From contig NZ_MRYA01000001.1 of the NCBI RefSeq assembly GCF_001921745.1, positions 980,922 to 1,044,921 of the forward strand: 64,000 nt of DNA. The letters run 5' to 3'. Shown piece by piece: positions 14,997 through 25,641 of this stretch. The position numbers and the translations under genes are program-made. Source of the stretch: Psychrobacter sp. Cmf 22.2 (GTDB taxonomy: Bacteria; Pseudomonadota; Gammaproteobacteria; Pseudomonadales; Moraxellaceae). Each line of letters opens with the position of its first letter. Position 1 is the first letter of the stretch. The notes under the pieces were generated by a model. The model saw only the letters and a list, made by a program, of their open reading frames with translations, made no database searches and was not told the origin of the DNA.

Positions 14997-16901
14997 CTAG
15001 TCATTTTCTAAGAAAGAACGCAAGTGCTCAGAGCGCGAAGGGTGACGTAATTTACGTAATGCTTTTGCCTCAATTTGACGGATACGCTCACGCGTGACAT
15101 CGAACTGCTTGCCGACTTCTTCTAGAGTATGGTCTGTTGGCATATCGATACCGAAACGCATTTTTAGCACACGTGCTTCACGCTCAGTTAAGTTACCAAG
15201 TACATCACGAGTGGCTTCTTGCAGGCCAGCGGCCGTCGCATCGTCGACTGGGCTTGAGATAGTACCATCTTCGATAAAGTCACCTAGGTGCGAGTCTTCA
15301 TCATCACCGATTGGCGTCTCCATAGAGATAGGCTCTTTGGCAATCTTTAGTACTTTACGGACTTTGACTTCGTCCATCTCTAAGCGTTCGCCTAATTCCT
15401 CGGGTGTCGGCTCGCGGCCCATCTCTTGTAGTAGCTGACGTGAGACACGGTTTATTTTGTTAATGGTCTCAATCATATGCACAGGGATACGGATGGTACG
15501 TGCTTGGTCAGCGATAGAGCGGGTAATTGCCTGACGGATCCACCACGTAGCATACGTTGAAAACTTATAACCACGGCGGTACTCAAACTTATCTACCGCT
15601 TTCATCAGACCGATATTACCTTCTTGAATCAAATCCAAGAACTGTAGACCGCGGTTGGTGTACTTCTTCGCGATAGAAATGACTAGGCGTAAGTTGGCCT
15701 CGACCATCTCTTTTTTGGCTCGGCGTGCTTTGGCTTCACCAATCGCCATACCGCGTGCCACATCTTTCATGTCATTGATTTCCATGTCGAGCTTTTGCTC
15801 ATAATCACGGATTCTACGTTGTAATAAAATAACATCATCAATGACTTTTTCTAAGCTCTCAGCAAAAGCAGGCTTACCTTTTAGACGTTCAGTGAGCCAA
15901 TCAACGTTGGTTTCGTTACTTGGAAAAGTCTTACGGAATTCAGAACGCGGCATACGACCACGGCGAATCACCAAACGCATAATCTGACGCTCTTGCTTAC
16001 GTACGTCATCATACACATCATGCATGATAGCCATGACTTGATCTGACAGACGGTTGTTAAGCTTTAGCATCATAAAGCGGCTGGCAAGCTGTTCATACGC
16101 TTCATCAGCTTGTGCGCTACCACGACCATAATCAAGCAGTGCTTGTTTGGCTTTGATAAATAAATGCTCAATTTCTTCTAAACGCAAGCGTACTTCTTCT
16201 GGATCGATACCGCCAGTTTCTTCTTCAGCATCATCGCTGTCATCGACATCTATATCATCGCTATCTTCATCGTCATCATCATCTTTTTCAGCCTCAGCTT
16301 TTGCATTGGCTTTAGTCTTCATAACTAGGATTTTTTCTTTCTCTTTTTCTTCTTTAGCTGCTGCTATGTCTTCATCCGTCTCAGGATCTAAAAAACCAGT
16401 GATAACATCAGAGAGTTTCTTTTCACCGTCTTGGACTTTTTGGTATTCATCAAGAACAAATTGTACGGTACCCGGCCAGTAAGCCATTGCATGCTGCACA
16501 TCACGAATACCTTCTTCGATACGCTTGGCAATAGCAATCTCGCCTTCACGAGTGAGCAAATCAACTGTACCCATCTCGCGCATATACATACGTACAGGGT
16601 CAGTGGTGCGACCAGGCTCAGTTTCGACGGAAGCCAATACAGCCGCTGCTTCATCAGCTGCCATATCGTCGTCGCTTGAATCATCGTTCATCAAGATATC
16701 ATCAGCGTCAGGCGCGGCCTCAAAGATTTTGATGCCGACGTCAGTGAGCATTTGGACAATGTCTTCGATCTGGTCGCTTTCTGTAATAGAGTCAGGCAGC
16801 TGGTCGTTCACCTCAGCATAGGTAAGATACCCTTGCTCTTTGCCCATTTGGATTAAGGTGGCCAGTTGAGACGTGGAATTGGAAACTGACTTATCGCTCA
16901 T
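14997..16901 (-). CDS. rpoD: RNA polymerase primary sigma factor (sigma-70)
   Basis: This 634-residue protein directs RNA polymerase to housekeeping promoters. Region 1.1 is at the N-terminus, regions 1.2-2 follow ([20 protein letters not shown] near 100; the core-binding and -10 helices in [37 protein letters not shown] written in parts, about 455-490), and region 4 ends in the helix-turn-helix [18 protein letters not shown]. The non-conserved segment between 1.2 and 2 holds a highly charged insert (about 185-230, alternating Lys/Glu then Asp/Glu runs). The gene follows dnaG on the same strand, as in the macromolecular synthesis operon, but 422 bp apart. Confidence 0.97.
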   Translation of the reverse strand: MSDKSVSNSTSQLATLIQMGKEQGYLTYAEVNDQLPDSITESDQIEDIVQMLTDVGIKIFEAAPDADDILMNDDSSDDDMAADEAAAVLASVETEPGRTTDPVRMYMREMGTVDLLTREGEIAIAKRIEEGIRDVQHAMAYWPGTVQFVLDEYQKVQDGEKKLSDVITGFLDPETDEDIAAAKEEKEKEKILVMKTKANAKAEAEKDDDDDEDSDDIDVDDSDDAEEETGGIDPEEVRLRLEEIEHLFIKAKQALLDYGRGSAQADEAYEQLASRFMMLKLNNRLSDQVMAIMHDVYDDVRKQERQIMRLVIRRGRMPRSEFRKTFPSNETNVDWLTERLKGKPAFAESLEKVIDDVILLQRRIRDYEQKLDMEINDMKDVARGMAIGEAKARRAKKEMVEANLRLVISIAKKYTNRGLQFLDLIQEGNIGLMKAVDKFEYRRGYKFSTYATWWIRQAITRSIADQARTIRIPVHMIETINKINRVSRQLLQEMGREPTPEELGERLEMDEVKVRKVLKIAKEPISMETPIGDDEDSHLGDFIEDGTISSPVDDATAAGLQEATRDVLGNLTEREARVLKMRFGIDMPTDHTLEEVGKQFDVTRERIRQIEAKALRKLRHPSRSEHLRSFLEND

Positions 16902-17323
16902 AAATACTCACTTGCTTGCGTCGGGCATTTTCGTAACATAACAGACTATCGCTTGTTCGGTGCGCTGATCTAATCGACAGATTGATCACATAAAAAGCGT
17001 AGAAATTGTCAATAATAACGAAAATGAGTTGATATGAATAAAGGCTCAAAAAACTACAATATAATGGCTAAATAAAAACTTGCTAAAAACACGACTTAAA
17101 AATAAAGCAATATAACTGTATTTAAAAATAACAGTCAATATTGACAGCGGCATAGTTTAACACAGACCACCGCTATCAAGCACAAGACAGCCAATCAGTT
17201 GCTGTTTATATTATAGTCAATGTGTGCTTGCCATAATCATAGATGATGGGGGCAATGGCCAATGTTTTAAAGGGTCAATATTTTATCTATTATTGAATAA
17301 CCCAAAGTGGTCTTCAATTGGGA
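16902..17323. other. dnaG-rpoD spacer, likely rpoD promoter region
   Basis: No gene is seen in this 422-bp AT-rich stretch. It separates dnaG from rpoD far more than the few bases seen in compact operons, so rpoD probably has its own promoter here. A short inverted repeat ACTGT/ACAGT lies near 17116-17136. A 64-codon frame on the opposite strand overlaps the dnaG end and has no support. Confidence 0.4.
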
Positions 17324-19480
17324 TTAAACGCTTATCATTGATGCAGATTGCTCTGCTTGCTGCGCTCGCAACCAGTCATTTAGTAGTTGTGTCTGTTTAC
17401 GTACGATCGCAAGTCTAACATGATCTGGGTTTTTAATAAGATCTTGCATCTTTTTTTGCATATGAAGCTTAAGTAACTGCATGACTAGGTTTTCGATCAA
17501 TTCATCAACGCTTAATATATTTCTGGTGGTTAATGTCTTATAAAAAGGGCCCCAACTACGGCTTAATGTCTCTTGGGTAATAGGCTGTACGTTTGACATA
17601 ATAAAATGTGCAGCAGCGTTTGCATCCGTTGGTAGATAGACCAAGCAGCGTTTAATCGTATTGACAACATCGAGCAATGGAGCATCATGTAAGTCTTCCC
17701 ATGCTAATGGCCGACATGCATCCAAAGGCGCTTTTTGTTTGATATGAGCAGGCAAATTTAAACTATTGATACCTGCTTTTTGCCAGATTGATTCGATGGT
17801 GTCTTCTTGCAGTACGCGGGGCTGAAATAAAAAACACAGCTGCAACTGCTGGCTGATGGTCATATCACCATCAAAATTGAGCAGCGCGTCTTTGGCTTCG
17901 ACATTTTGGCTGCGTTTACCACCCAGTTTTTGGTATATATCATTATTAAGCAAATACCGAAAACTACTGCCTTTTGGTAATGCCGTGGTCAATGAGCGCA
18001 CTTGTGACATCAGCTTGGCTTTGCCTTCTGCCAATGCCAAATCGTAACGCTCACTTAAATAAGCAAAAATGTATTGTGACAATGGCTTTGCATTGACGAT
18101 TTGTTCACGCATAGCATCACTGCCATTTGCTTTAATAAAGGTATCAGGATCATGACCATTGGGTAAGGTCAAAAACCGCAGCTCTTTATCATCGGACAGT
18201 ACTGGCAGGGCAACTTCAAGAGTACGCCAAGCGGCTCTTTGTCCTGCGCTATCACCATCAAAACTGAGCGTCAATGTCGGGTTTAGAGTGAGTAGACGCG
18301 AAATTTGGCTCTCATTAATGGCAGTGCCCATAGATGCGACCGCGCCGTATATACCTGCTTGGTAAAGGGCGATCACATCCATATAGCCTTCGACCACAAG
18401 CCAGTTATCGGCACGCTGCTGGCGTGATTCATAATAGCCGTATAGTACATGCTGTTTATGAAAGACAGGTGAGTCAGAGGAGTTGATGTATTTGGGCTTC
18501 ACGTCATCGTCTAATGCGCGACCACCAAACCCAATTATGCGTCCTTGATTGTCACGAATCGGAAAGATGACCCGATCGCGAAGCAAATCATAGTCGCGTC
18601 CAGACTCCGACTGTCGTACCAAGCCCAAGGCTTTAAGTCCTTCAATGTCTTGTGGAAACTGATGCTCAAGGTGCTGCCAGCCAAATGGTGCATAACCTAA
18701 CCCAAAAGTTTTAAGAGTCTCTTCAGTGATACCACGTGTCATAAAGTAATGCTTGGCATGAGGATGCGTGGTTAGATTATGCTGATAAAACTGCTGAATT
18801 TGATCCAATAGCTCGTATAAGTTGCCATCTTGCTCAGCATTGTTACTGCCGTTATCGCCAGTCAGCCCCTTATTTGTCTCTGTTAACCAAGCAGGCGGAT
18901 AGCCATTTTCATTATCATTTTGATAATCTGAGCCATAAGCATCTATTGGATAAGGAGCTGGATCGTAAGCATCTAATGGTGGATAGTCATCGTAACCAAC
19001 ATTGTCGCTATAGACAGGTTGATCGTTATAACCGAGTTGACTTGCTCCTTGATTACTTAGGTCAGATACGACAGAAGGAGTATGAGCGGTCTGTGTTTGG
19101 TTTTGCAGATCAACAGTCGGACTAGGCACTGATGGTGGCGCTGTTGGCTTGGGTGCACGACGCTGATAACTGACGTTACGTTGCTCATCTTTTGGCACTT
19201 CAATGCCAGTTTGTTTTGACAGCTCATTGACCGCTTCGATAAAGGTTAAGCTTTCATAATCGCGCAAAAAGCTAATGGCATTACCGCCGACATTACAGCC
19301 AAAGCAATGATAAATGTTTTTTTGTGGATTGACATAAAACGAAGGCGACTTTTCGCCATGGAACGGACAGCACCCTTTATATTCACTACCAGCGCGTTTA
19401 AGCGTGGTGTGACGACCAATGATGCTGATCAAGTCAGCTTGGCTGTTTAATTGTTCAAGAATATGATTGGGGATACTCAT
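17324..19480 (-). CDS. dnaG: DNA primase
   Basis: This 718-residue protein makes RNA primers at the replication fork. The N-terminal zinc-binding domain is clear (CCPFHGEKSPSF at 37-48 with a second CFGC pair near 59-62), followed by the RNA polymerase core with the TOPRIM motifs VVEGYMD and SFDGDSAGQ. A C-terminal helical region would bind DnaB. Between the zinc domain and the core there is an extra segment of about 110 residues (about 105-215) rich in Gln, Asp, Tyr and Pro that is absent from E. coli DnaG (581 residues) and looks disordered. rpsU, the usual upstream partner, is absent; bamD lies upstream. Confidence 0.96.
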   Translation of the reverse strand: MSIPNHILEQLNSQADLISIIGRHTTLKRAGSEYKGCCPFHGEKSPSFYVNPQKNIYHCFGCNVGGNAISFLRDYESLTFIEAVNELSKQTGIEVPKDEQRNVSYQRRAPKPTAPPSVPSPTVDLQNQTQTAHTPSVVSDLSNQGASQLGYNDQPVYSDNVGYDDYPPLDAYDPAPYPIDAYGSDYQNDNENGYPPAWLTETNKGLTGDNGSNNAEQDGNLYELLDQIQQFYQHNLTTHPHAKHYFMTRGITEETLKTFGLGYAPFGWQHLEHQFPQDIEGLKALGLVRQSESGRDYDLLRDRVIFPIRDNQGRIIGFGGRALDDDVKPKYINSSDSPVFHKQHVLYGYYESRQQRADNWLVVEGYMDVIALYQAGIYGAVASMGTAINESQISRLLTLNPTLTLSFDGDSAGQRAAWRTLEVALPVLSDDKELRFLTLPNGHDPDTFIKANGSDAMREQIVNAKPLSQYIFAYLSERYDLALAEGKAKLMSQVRSLTTALPKGSSFRYLLNNDIYQKLGGKRSQNVEAKDALLNFDGDMTISQQLQLCFLFQPRVLQEDTIESIWQKAGINSLNLPAHIKQKAPLDACRPLAWEDLHDAPLLDVVNTIKRCLVYLPTDANAAAHFIMSNVQPITQETLSRSWGPFYKTLTTRNILSVDELIENLVMQLLKLHMQKKMQDLIKNPDHVRLAIVRKQTQLLNDWLRAQQAEQSASMISV

Positions 19481-19679
19481 GAGAAAGGACAGTTTATCAT
19501 AGAAAAATGCAAAAGTTATTTTAACACTTTTATTATTTGCAATAAGTACTCATAGATTATTAAAGGAGATATAACGCACAGTAGTAATACTTTATAACAA
19601 AAAATAGCCTAAGCAGATCGGAGCTTGAATTTATTTACTGAATGGTGATAAATGAGGTTTGTCAAACCAATAAGCAAAT

Positions 19680-19708
19680 AAGACCAACTATACAGTTGAT
19701 CTTATTTT
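19680..19708. terminator. Hairpin in the bamD-dnaG spacer, candidate terminator
   Basis: AAGACCAACT (19680-19689) and AGTTGATCTT (19694-19703) pair with one mismatch-tolerant G-T position. The T run (ATTTTTA) follows on the + strand, while on the reverse strand, where bamD is read, the following bases are only partly T-rich, so strength for bamD is uncertain. Confidence 0.4.
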
Positions 19709-19759
19709 TAACGGATCATAGACGAGTGTAAGAATTAGCAGAATAAGTACAGCGAGTGT

Positions 19760-20947
19760 TTAGTTATTGTCGTTCAGTTCTACTGTATTACTATTACTAT
19801 CGTTCGGTAGCGTGGTACGGCGCATCGGGTTCATGTTTTGTGGATCGACACTTGCCTCTCTAGCGGTAGATCCTGTGCTAGCCTGATCGGTCACGCGCTC
19901 GGTTGAGCTTTCAGGTAGACCCAAGCCTATATTGACACCGCTGTTGCTACGGGTTGGTGCGCCGCTAGTAGTAGGAGCAGCAGCATTATCAGCTGGCAAT
20001 CTGAGCTGAGTGGCCGCTCGAATGATTTGAGTTTTGGTGGCGCCAGTATATTCACCATCATTCATAGGCACATCTTTTAAGCTTGCGCGGCCAAGCTGGC
20101 CAAAGGTCAGTTTATTTAACCAAGAACGGTCAGCTTTGGTAGACAGTCTGACACGGCCATCATTAGTGAGCCATTCTGGATAGTTGATTTGGAGCAGGGT
20201 TTTATACTCTTGTGCCAAGTCAGTCAATCCTAACTGCTGATGACTATAAGCAAGGATGGCGATCGCTTCTGGTACTGCTTCACTAAGTGGATAATACTGA
20301 AATACCCATTTGGCACGGTTGACCGCGGCGACATGCGCTTCACGTTCGATATACCAGTTGGCTGCGGTCAGCTCACTACGAGCAAACTGATTATAAATAA
20401 AGGTCATACGCTGCGCTGCATCTGGCGCATATGGGCTGTTAGGGTATTTATTGATGAGCTCTTGGAAATTGGCAAAGGCAATACGCAAATAGGCAGTATC
20501 GCGCTCAGACTGATCCATCTTGAACAGTCTAAGACCCTCAGATGAGCCTTGCATGTTGGCCACACCGCGTACGTAGTATGCATAACTTACTTGCGGGTTG
20601 GCAGGGTAGAGGCTGATGAATCGATCTGCACTTGCTGCTGCTGTCTCAAAGCTGCCACTTGCATATTGAGCATACATAATATCAAGCAGCGCTTGTTCAG
20701 CATATTGTCCCGTTGGATAGAAGGTACGTAAACTGGTCAGATCTTCTATCGCTTGTATATAGCGGCCTTTATCAATCTGAGTGATAGCGTCGTTATAATA
20801 ACCTTGCTCTGATTTTTCAGCCGTTTCGACCGCTTCGCTGTCTGTATTTGTCAGGTTTTTAAAAGTCTGACAGCCGACCAAGTTTACACTTAGAGCAAGC
20901 AAGGTCACTGATGAGATTTTGATAAACGTGTTGCCAATAGGGCGCAT
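19760..20947 (-). CDS. bamD: Outer-membrane assembly lipoprotein BamD
   Basis: BamD is the essential lipoprotein partner of BamA in the outer-membrane beta-barrel assembly machine. From the ATG at 20945-20947 (GGAGAAG just upstream) the protein has 395 residues with a lipobox LVGC at Cys26; the frame opens 13 codons earlier without a ribosome site. Tetratricopeptide-like helices fill about 50-260 (YYNDAITQIDKGRYIQAIEDL, YPNSPYAPDAAQRM). The 130-residue C-terminal extension is Ser/Thr/Asn-rich; E. coli BamD is only 245 residues, so this tail is unusual. The divergent bamD|rluD arrangement is conserved in gammaproteobacteria. Confidence 0.94.
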   Translation of the reverse strand: MRPIGNTFIKISSVTLLALSVNLVGCQTFKNLTNTDSEAVETAEKSEQGYYNDAITQIDKGRYIQAIEDLTSLRTFYPTGQYAEQALLDIMYAQYASGSFETAAASADRFISLYPANPQVSYAYYVRGVANMQGSSEGLRLFKMDQSERDTAYLRIAFANFQELINKYPNSPYAPDAAQRMTFIYNQFARSELTAANWYIEREAHVAAVNRAKWVFQYYPLSEAVPEAIAILAYSHQQLGLTDLAQEYKTLLQINYPEWLTNDGRVRLSTKADRSWLNKLTFGQLGRASLKDVPMNDGEYTGATKTQIIRAATQLRLPADNAAAPTTSGAPTRSNSGVNIGLGLPESSTERVTDQASTGSTAREASVDPQNMNPMRRTTLPNDSNSNTVELNDNN

Positions 20948-21495
20948 ACTTCTTCTCCGGCACAAGGCGCACAATAGCGGTGACACTATCGCACTAATAA
21001 CAAAGTTGATGATAAAAGGCTGATTATTAAATTATAAGATAACAACGTCCAAAACAGCAAAGCAACAAGATATAAAGTAACTAGCGGCTTATAATCGAAC
21101 ATAGCATACAGCAAAATCACGTTTACTTTATAGAATAACGTCTGCTTCGTCTATTTTTTCGTGCGCTATTTTGTAGTCAGATAACAACATAGTAGGGTCT
21201 GACGTGATAAATTTTGGATAGTTTAGCATGAGCACCTGCGCTGAGCGACGACAAATGTTGCTATTCATCTTTAATATACAGTAAATTACGGCAACGTTAT
21301 ATTATAGAGAGTTATCAGTATACCCCTTCATATGACGTGATCTTAGTAATAAAGAAGAGATAACTGTGCGTAAGCATAGGGTGAAAGGTTCTTAGCGTGG
21401 TACACTATGACGATATTTAACCAGCTTTTTATTGGAATTTTTGAAGGTTCTTACTTAAATATTCAATATATCGCGGCTTTATAAAGTTAATCCTT
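20948..21495. other. Divergent promoter region between bamD and rluD
   Basis: This 548-bp AT-rich region must hold the promoters for bamD (-) and rluD (+). I see no gene, no strong hairpin and no recognisable operator. Confidence 0.4.
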
Positions 21496-22743
21496 ATGAC
21501 CTATTCTTTTATGATTACGGTCACCTACGAATCTGCTACGAACAATAATGCTATGACCACAAACACAACACCGAAACAAACATCAGAGACTAAATTGTCA
21601 GCACAACAGTCATCTATGCAAGATGAATTGACAATCAATGGCTCAAGCCTTGATGCTGATTTACTTGATGAGAGTTTGTCTGATGATGAGTTAGCATCTA
21701 CTTATGAAGAAATCGACGACGATGAAGATCATAATGAGTATGATAGCGATGTTACCTCTGTAGCTGGACAAGCCATACCGCAAGTTATTGACATGACGCA
21801 TACGGTTACTGAAAAAGAAGCAGGTCTACGTATAGATAAGCTTGCTTCACAGGTTTTTACCGACTTTTCGCGAGCGCAGTTACAAGGCTGGGTTGGCGAT
21901 GGTAGCTTGTTACATAACTGTAGCGTGCAAAAGCCTAAACAACGCGTCAAAGCTGGAGACGTCATACATCTGTCTACGACATTGCAGCAACATAGCGAAG
22001 ATCAGCCAGAAAACATCGCCATCAATGTCGTTTACGAAGATGATGATGTGCTGGTGATTGATAAGCCTGTCGGTATGGTGGTCCATCCTGGGGCGGGCAA
22101 TCAGACAGGCACTTTGGTCAATGCATTACTGTATCATTATCCACAGCAGCATCACTTACCACGCGCAGGCTTGGTACATCGTATTGATAAAGATACTTCA
22201 GGTCTTTTGCTGATTGGGAAAACTAAGCCTGCGCAAATGGCGTTAATGGAGCAGCTAAAGGACAAGTCTGTTTATCGTCACTATCAGTGTGTCGTAGCAG
22301 GGGACGCGGCAAGTTTATTGCGCCATCGCCGTATCGATGCACCCATTGGTCGCCATCGTAATCAGCGCACAAAGATGACGGTGATGACCGCTGGACGTGA
22401 GGCTGTAACGCACTTATTAAACGTCACACCGCTCAATGATAATTACTGTTTACTGGATGTCGGTCTCGAGACGGGTCGTACTCACCAGATTCGTGTACAC
22501 CTAAGCCATATCACTTATCCGATAGTCGGTGACCGTGTCTATGGTGGACGTCGCCAACTGCGAGCAGGATTGACAGAAGCGCAGCGCCAAGCGATTGGTA
22601 ATTTCCCAAGACAAGCGTTGCACGCATATACTTTGGGGTTTGTGCATCCAACAACGGGTGAGGATATCGAAGTGACGACCCCCATCCCTGAAGATATGCA
22701 AAAACTCATATCAGTGTTAACTGATGGCTACGATGACGAATAA
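21496..22743 (+). CDS. rluD: 23S rRNA pseudouridine synthase RluD-type
   Basis: This enzyme isomerises uridines in helix 69 of 23S rRNA. An S4 RNA-binding domain (LRIDKLASQVFTDFSRAQLQ, about 111-165) precedes the catalytic domain, with the active Asp231 in VHRIDKDTSG and the later RTHQIRVHLSHITYPIVGD motif. At 415 residues it is about 90 longer than E. coli RluD because of an acidic, Ser/Asp-rich N-terminal extension (1-100). The start is uncertain: Met20 is an alternative and neither has a strong ribosome site. pgeF begins three bases after the stop, so the two are co-expressed. Confidence 0.93.
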   Translation: MTYSFMITVTYESATNNNAMTTNTTPKQTSETKLSAQQSSMQDELTINGSSLDADLLDESLSDDELASTYEEIDDDEDHNEYDSDVTSVAGQAIPQVIDMTHTVTEKEAGLRIDKLASQVFTDFSRAQLQGWVGDGSLLHNCSVQKPKQRVKAGDVIHLSTTLQQHSEDQPENIAINVVYEDDDVLVIDKPVGMVVHPGAGNQTGTLVNALLYHYPQQHHLPRAGLVHRIDKDTSGLLLIGKTKPAQMALMEQLKDKSVYRHYQCVVAGDAASLLRHRRIDAPIGRHRNQRTKMTVMTAGREAVTHLLNVTPLNDNYCLLDVGLETGRTHQIRVHLSHITYPIVGDRVYGGRRQLRAGLTEAQRQAIGNFPRQALHAYTLGFVHPTTGEDIEVTTPIPEDMQKLISVLTDGYDDE

Positions 22744-22746
22744 GAT

Positions 22747-23667
22747 ATGACAGACAAACTTCCATTAACGGTGTTAGCGCAGCTCGATGATGTGACGGTA
22801 TTTCAAACAGCCGCCTATCAAATGGCTGTTTTGGAACAGGCTGATATTAAGCATAGAGAGCTAGAAAAGCCTCAGCAAATGTTGCAAACAGAACAAGCAA
22901 GCTATGGTGAATTAAATCTTGGACTGCACGTCGATGATAATCCTACTCAGGTATTGGATAATCGTATGCGTTTGCTAGCGACTATCAACCAACAACTAAA
23001 AACGCAGCAGCGTGCGCCCATCGGTCGCTTATGCTGGGTAAATCAAGTTCATGGCAAGCAGATTTATGATGTAGATGCAGGCCCGCTTAGTATGCGTCCG
23101 GTAGATGCTGATGCAATGGTCAGTCAGCAAGATGGTTTGGGACTGGCTATTATGACAGCTGATTGCGTTTCAATCGTATTATACCAACCAGCCAGCGGCC
23201 AGATTGCAGCGATTCATGCTGGCTGGCAAGGGCTTGCCTGCGGAGTTATTTCAACGACAATAAAGCGTTTTACAGAGTCTGGCGAAATCAAAGCGTGGAT
23301 AGGTGTCTGTATCAGCCAAGAGAACTACGAGGTTGATAGGCAGGTTCGAGATAAGCTCTTGACAGGTTGTATCGACAATCAGTCATTATTAGCACAAGAC
23401 ATGAGTAATACTGATCGCTTCGATCAGTTGTATGCGGTAGATTCTAACATTCATAGCTCGACTAATACGGAATCACATACAGACAAAATTAAGCTTGATT
23501 TACCAAAGCTGGCTGCTGATCAGCTAAGCGCTGCTGGTGTGATATTAGAAAATGAAACCTCGATAAGCTGTAGCTATGCTGAACCTAGGTTTTATTCGTA
23601 TAGGCGCCAGACACATTTGCAGCAGCCAGCGACGGGGCGTATGGCATTGATTATTGTGCGCAGTTAA
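22747..23667 (+). CDS. pgeF: Purine nucleoside phosphorylase-like laccase-domain protein (PgeF/YfiH)
   Basis: This 306-residue protein belongs to the YfiH/DUF152 laccase-domain family, which in recent work acts on purine nucleosides and, as PgeF, edits peptidoglycan precursors. The metal/active-site residues are present: His in NQVHGKQ, Cys in MTADCVSI and His in AAIHAGWQGL. It directly follows rluD with a three-base gap, a conserved pair in proteobacteria. A non-conserved segment near 225-245 (SNIHSSTNTESHTDK) is polar and may be a loop. Confidence 0.9.
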   Translation: MTDKLPLTVLAQLDDVTVFQTAAYQMAVLEQADIKHRELEKPQQMLQTEQASYGELNLGLHVDDNPTQVLDNRMRLLATINQQLKTQQRAPIGRLCWVNQVHGKQIYDVDAGPLSMRPVDADAMVSQQDGLGLAIMTADCVSIVLYQPASGQIAAIHAGWQGLACGVISTTIKRFTESGEIKAWIGVCISQENYEVDRQVRDKLLTGCIDNQSLLAQDMSNTDRFDQLYAVDSNIHSSTNTESHTDKIKLDLPKLAADQLSAAGVILENETSISCSYAEPRFYSYRRQTHLQQPATGRMALIIVRS

Positions 23668-23743
23668 GTGGTTTATCTAAAGCACTGGTAATATTGACAA
23701 CAACACCATTAGAAAGTGCCTGGAAAAAAATGTCGAGGCGGCA

Positions 23744-23777
23744 ATAAAAAAAGCAGGTATTAGCCTGCTTTTTTTAT
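23744..23777. terminator. Bidirectional terminator between pgeF and the tsuA-like gene
   Basis: AAGCAGG (23751-23757) pairs with CCTGCTT (23764-23770), with seven A bases before and eight T bases after. It serves the convergent genes on both sides. Confidence 0.88.
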
Positions 23778-23802
23778 TACTGCTTCGATATGCTCATTTA
23801 TA

Positions 23803-25071
23803 TTAGCACACAGAGTCATTGGACTTTGGTACTGAAAGCCCAAATAGCGGACGTAGGTACAGAGCTAAAAAAGTGCCTGCCATAGCAAGTATGCCCCAGA
23901 TGTAGCCGTGCAAGCTAAAAGATGCGATGCCGCCGAAGTAGGCGCCAATGTTACAGCCAAATGCCAAACGTGCCCCATAACCCATCATCAGACCACCGAT
24001 GACTGACGCTGCAAAATTACCCATAGTAATCTGAGTAAATCTAAACAGACCGCCCGCCGCCGATGCAATAAAAGCACCAATGATAATACCGATATTCAAT
24101 ACGGTCGTTGAGTCTGCAAAAATAGACGCATCAAGCGCTGCGGCATTTGCCCCTTGCCAATAGCCCCAGCTAGCGACATCAACGCCCAAACCGCTCGCTA
24201 TCTTGGAGCCCCATAAAGTAAATGCTGAGGTAATGCCCCAAGGCTGACCACGCGTCAGTAACGTCAAGGCATTGAGTAGAGCAAGAATAATCGCTGCTGC
24301 AAATAGGGGCCAAGAACCACGAAAGATGCGCTTCCAGCCAGACTCAGATGGTACAGGTGCCATCTTAGGTGCAGCTCTTTTTTTCTCAACGATCAATGTA
24401 ACCCAAGCAATCAAACCAAACAACGCAAGCGATACCAGCCAAGCACCTGTATAACCAAGACCTGTAGAAGTGGCTAATGAATAGGGGGCATAAGCTGGCA
24501 TCTCCTCTGTCCAAAATGGCAGATGATAAGCGCCAATCGTAGCGCCTATTATAAAAAAGATAAAAGTGATGAACATAACCGAACGTCCACCGCCTATCGC
24601 ATAGAGTGTACCAGAAGCACAGCCACCACCAAGTTGCATGCCGACACCAAAGACAAAAGATCCAACTAATAGACTGACACCCAACGGCGCCACATAACCT
24701 GCAACTGGCCCGCCAAATATTGTAGTGCCATAAGCAAGAATGGGAGCAAACAATGTCACCGCGACTGCCAGCATTAGCATATGAGAGCGCATCGCCTGTC
24801 CATTACCAACAGCCATGATACGTCTAAATGCTGAGGTAAAGCCAAAACGCGCATGAAAAAGAGTATAACCTAGCAAAAGACCAATACCCAGTAGCAAAGA
24901 TTGGGAGATATGCTGAGTGTCAAGTAAGTGAATCAGGAGTAGCAATCCTGCTATCACTCCGCCTGCTATCAATGCTTTTTGCGGGGCATTAAGTGCAAGA
25001 GTGCCTCTTGCAATGGGATCCTTTGCATCATTTACAGGCTGGACTCTAGTGGTGGTATTTAACGTATTCAA
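23803..25071 (-). CDS. YeeE/YedE-family thiosulfate/sulfur transporter (TsuA-like)
   Basis: This 422-residue membrane protein has about ten or more helices and two related halves, each with a conserved cysteine motif: GGGCASGTLYAIGGG near 150 and GARLAFGCNIGAYFGGIAS near 370. These match TsuA/YeeE, a thiosulfate channel-like importer in which those cysteines pass the ion along. No tsuB (TusA-like) gene or sulfurtransferase is adjacent, so the sulfur species carried is not settled. The first 30 residues are cytosolic and polar. Confidence 0.88.
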   Translation of the reverse strand: MNTLNTTTRVQPVNDAKDPIARGTLALNAPQKALIAGGVIAGLLLLIHLLDTQHISQSLLLGIGLLLGYTLFHARFGFTSAFRRIMAVGNGQAMRSHMLMLAVAVTLFAPILAYGTTIFGGPVAGYVAPLGVSLLVGSFVFGVGMQLGGGCASGTLYAIGGGRSVMFITFIFFIIGATIGAYHLPFWTEEMPAYAPYSLATSTGLGYTGAWLVSLALFGLIAWVTLIVEKKRAAPKMAPVPSESGWKRIFRGSWPLFAAAIILALLNALTLLTRGQPWGITSAFTLWGSKIASGLGVDVASWGYWQGANAAALDASIFADSTTVLNIGIIIGAFIASAAGGLFRFTQITMGNFAASVIGGLMMGYGARLAFGCNIGAYFGGIASFSLHGYIWGILAMAGTFLALYLRPLFGLSVPKSNDSVC

Positions 25072-25641
25072 GGCAATAACATCCTTCTCCGATGCATGTG
25101 ATCGGATGTGATTTGTATAAATATTTATATGAGAATAAAAAGTAGAGTTATAGAACTCGTTTGGTATTTTTAATAGCGTGTGAGTAAACGCTCCATCATA
25201 ATCCTATTATCATTAAAGTAAATATTAGCGTATTAGAAGAATAAGAATGATGATATAACAATATGGAATATAGATAAGTTGTTTAGCATGGACGATTTGT
25301 CACTATATTTGTCATTAGTAGGCGGGCACATTGCGTATTAGGTCTTTGCTTACTGATGTATAAAGAGTAGTAACTATTGTAGTAACTATTACAGAAGGAT
25401 AATTGATAATGCGCAAAAATTCGCTACAGTGTGCATTAATAGATAATGCGCAGTAATAAGCTGGTACTCATCAAAACATGCCTGTTACAATATGCTTGAA
25501 CTTACTGAAGTCTACCGCATATCAGGTAATAAACCTCTTCACCAGCTGTACTGATAACTTTACCGATCCTACGTCAAGGGTTTTGTAGCTACAATATCCT
25601 ACTGCTAAATTATTTACTTATCATCCATTATTAGAGTTTGT
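25072..25641. other. Divergent spacer with short direct repeats
   Basis: This 570-bp AT-rich region lies between the TsuA-like gene (-) and the flavodoxin-like gene (+). It contains a perfect 12-bp tandem pair GTAGTAACTATT at 25367-25378 and 25379-25390, and a GATAATGCGCA direct repeat near 25406 and 25441. These could be regulator sites. No gene is seen. Confidence 0.4.

Noticed and set aside
17224..17418. 64-codon frame on the + strand in the dnaG-rpoD spacer
   Set aside because: Overlaps the end of dnaG on the other strand and has no coding support.
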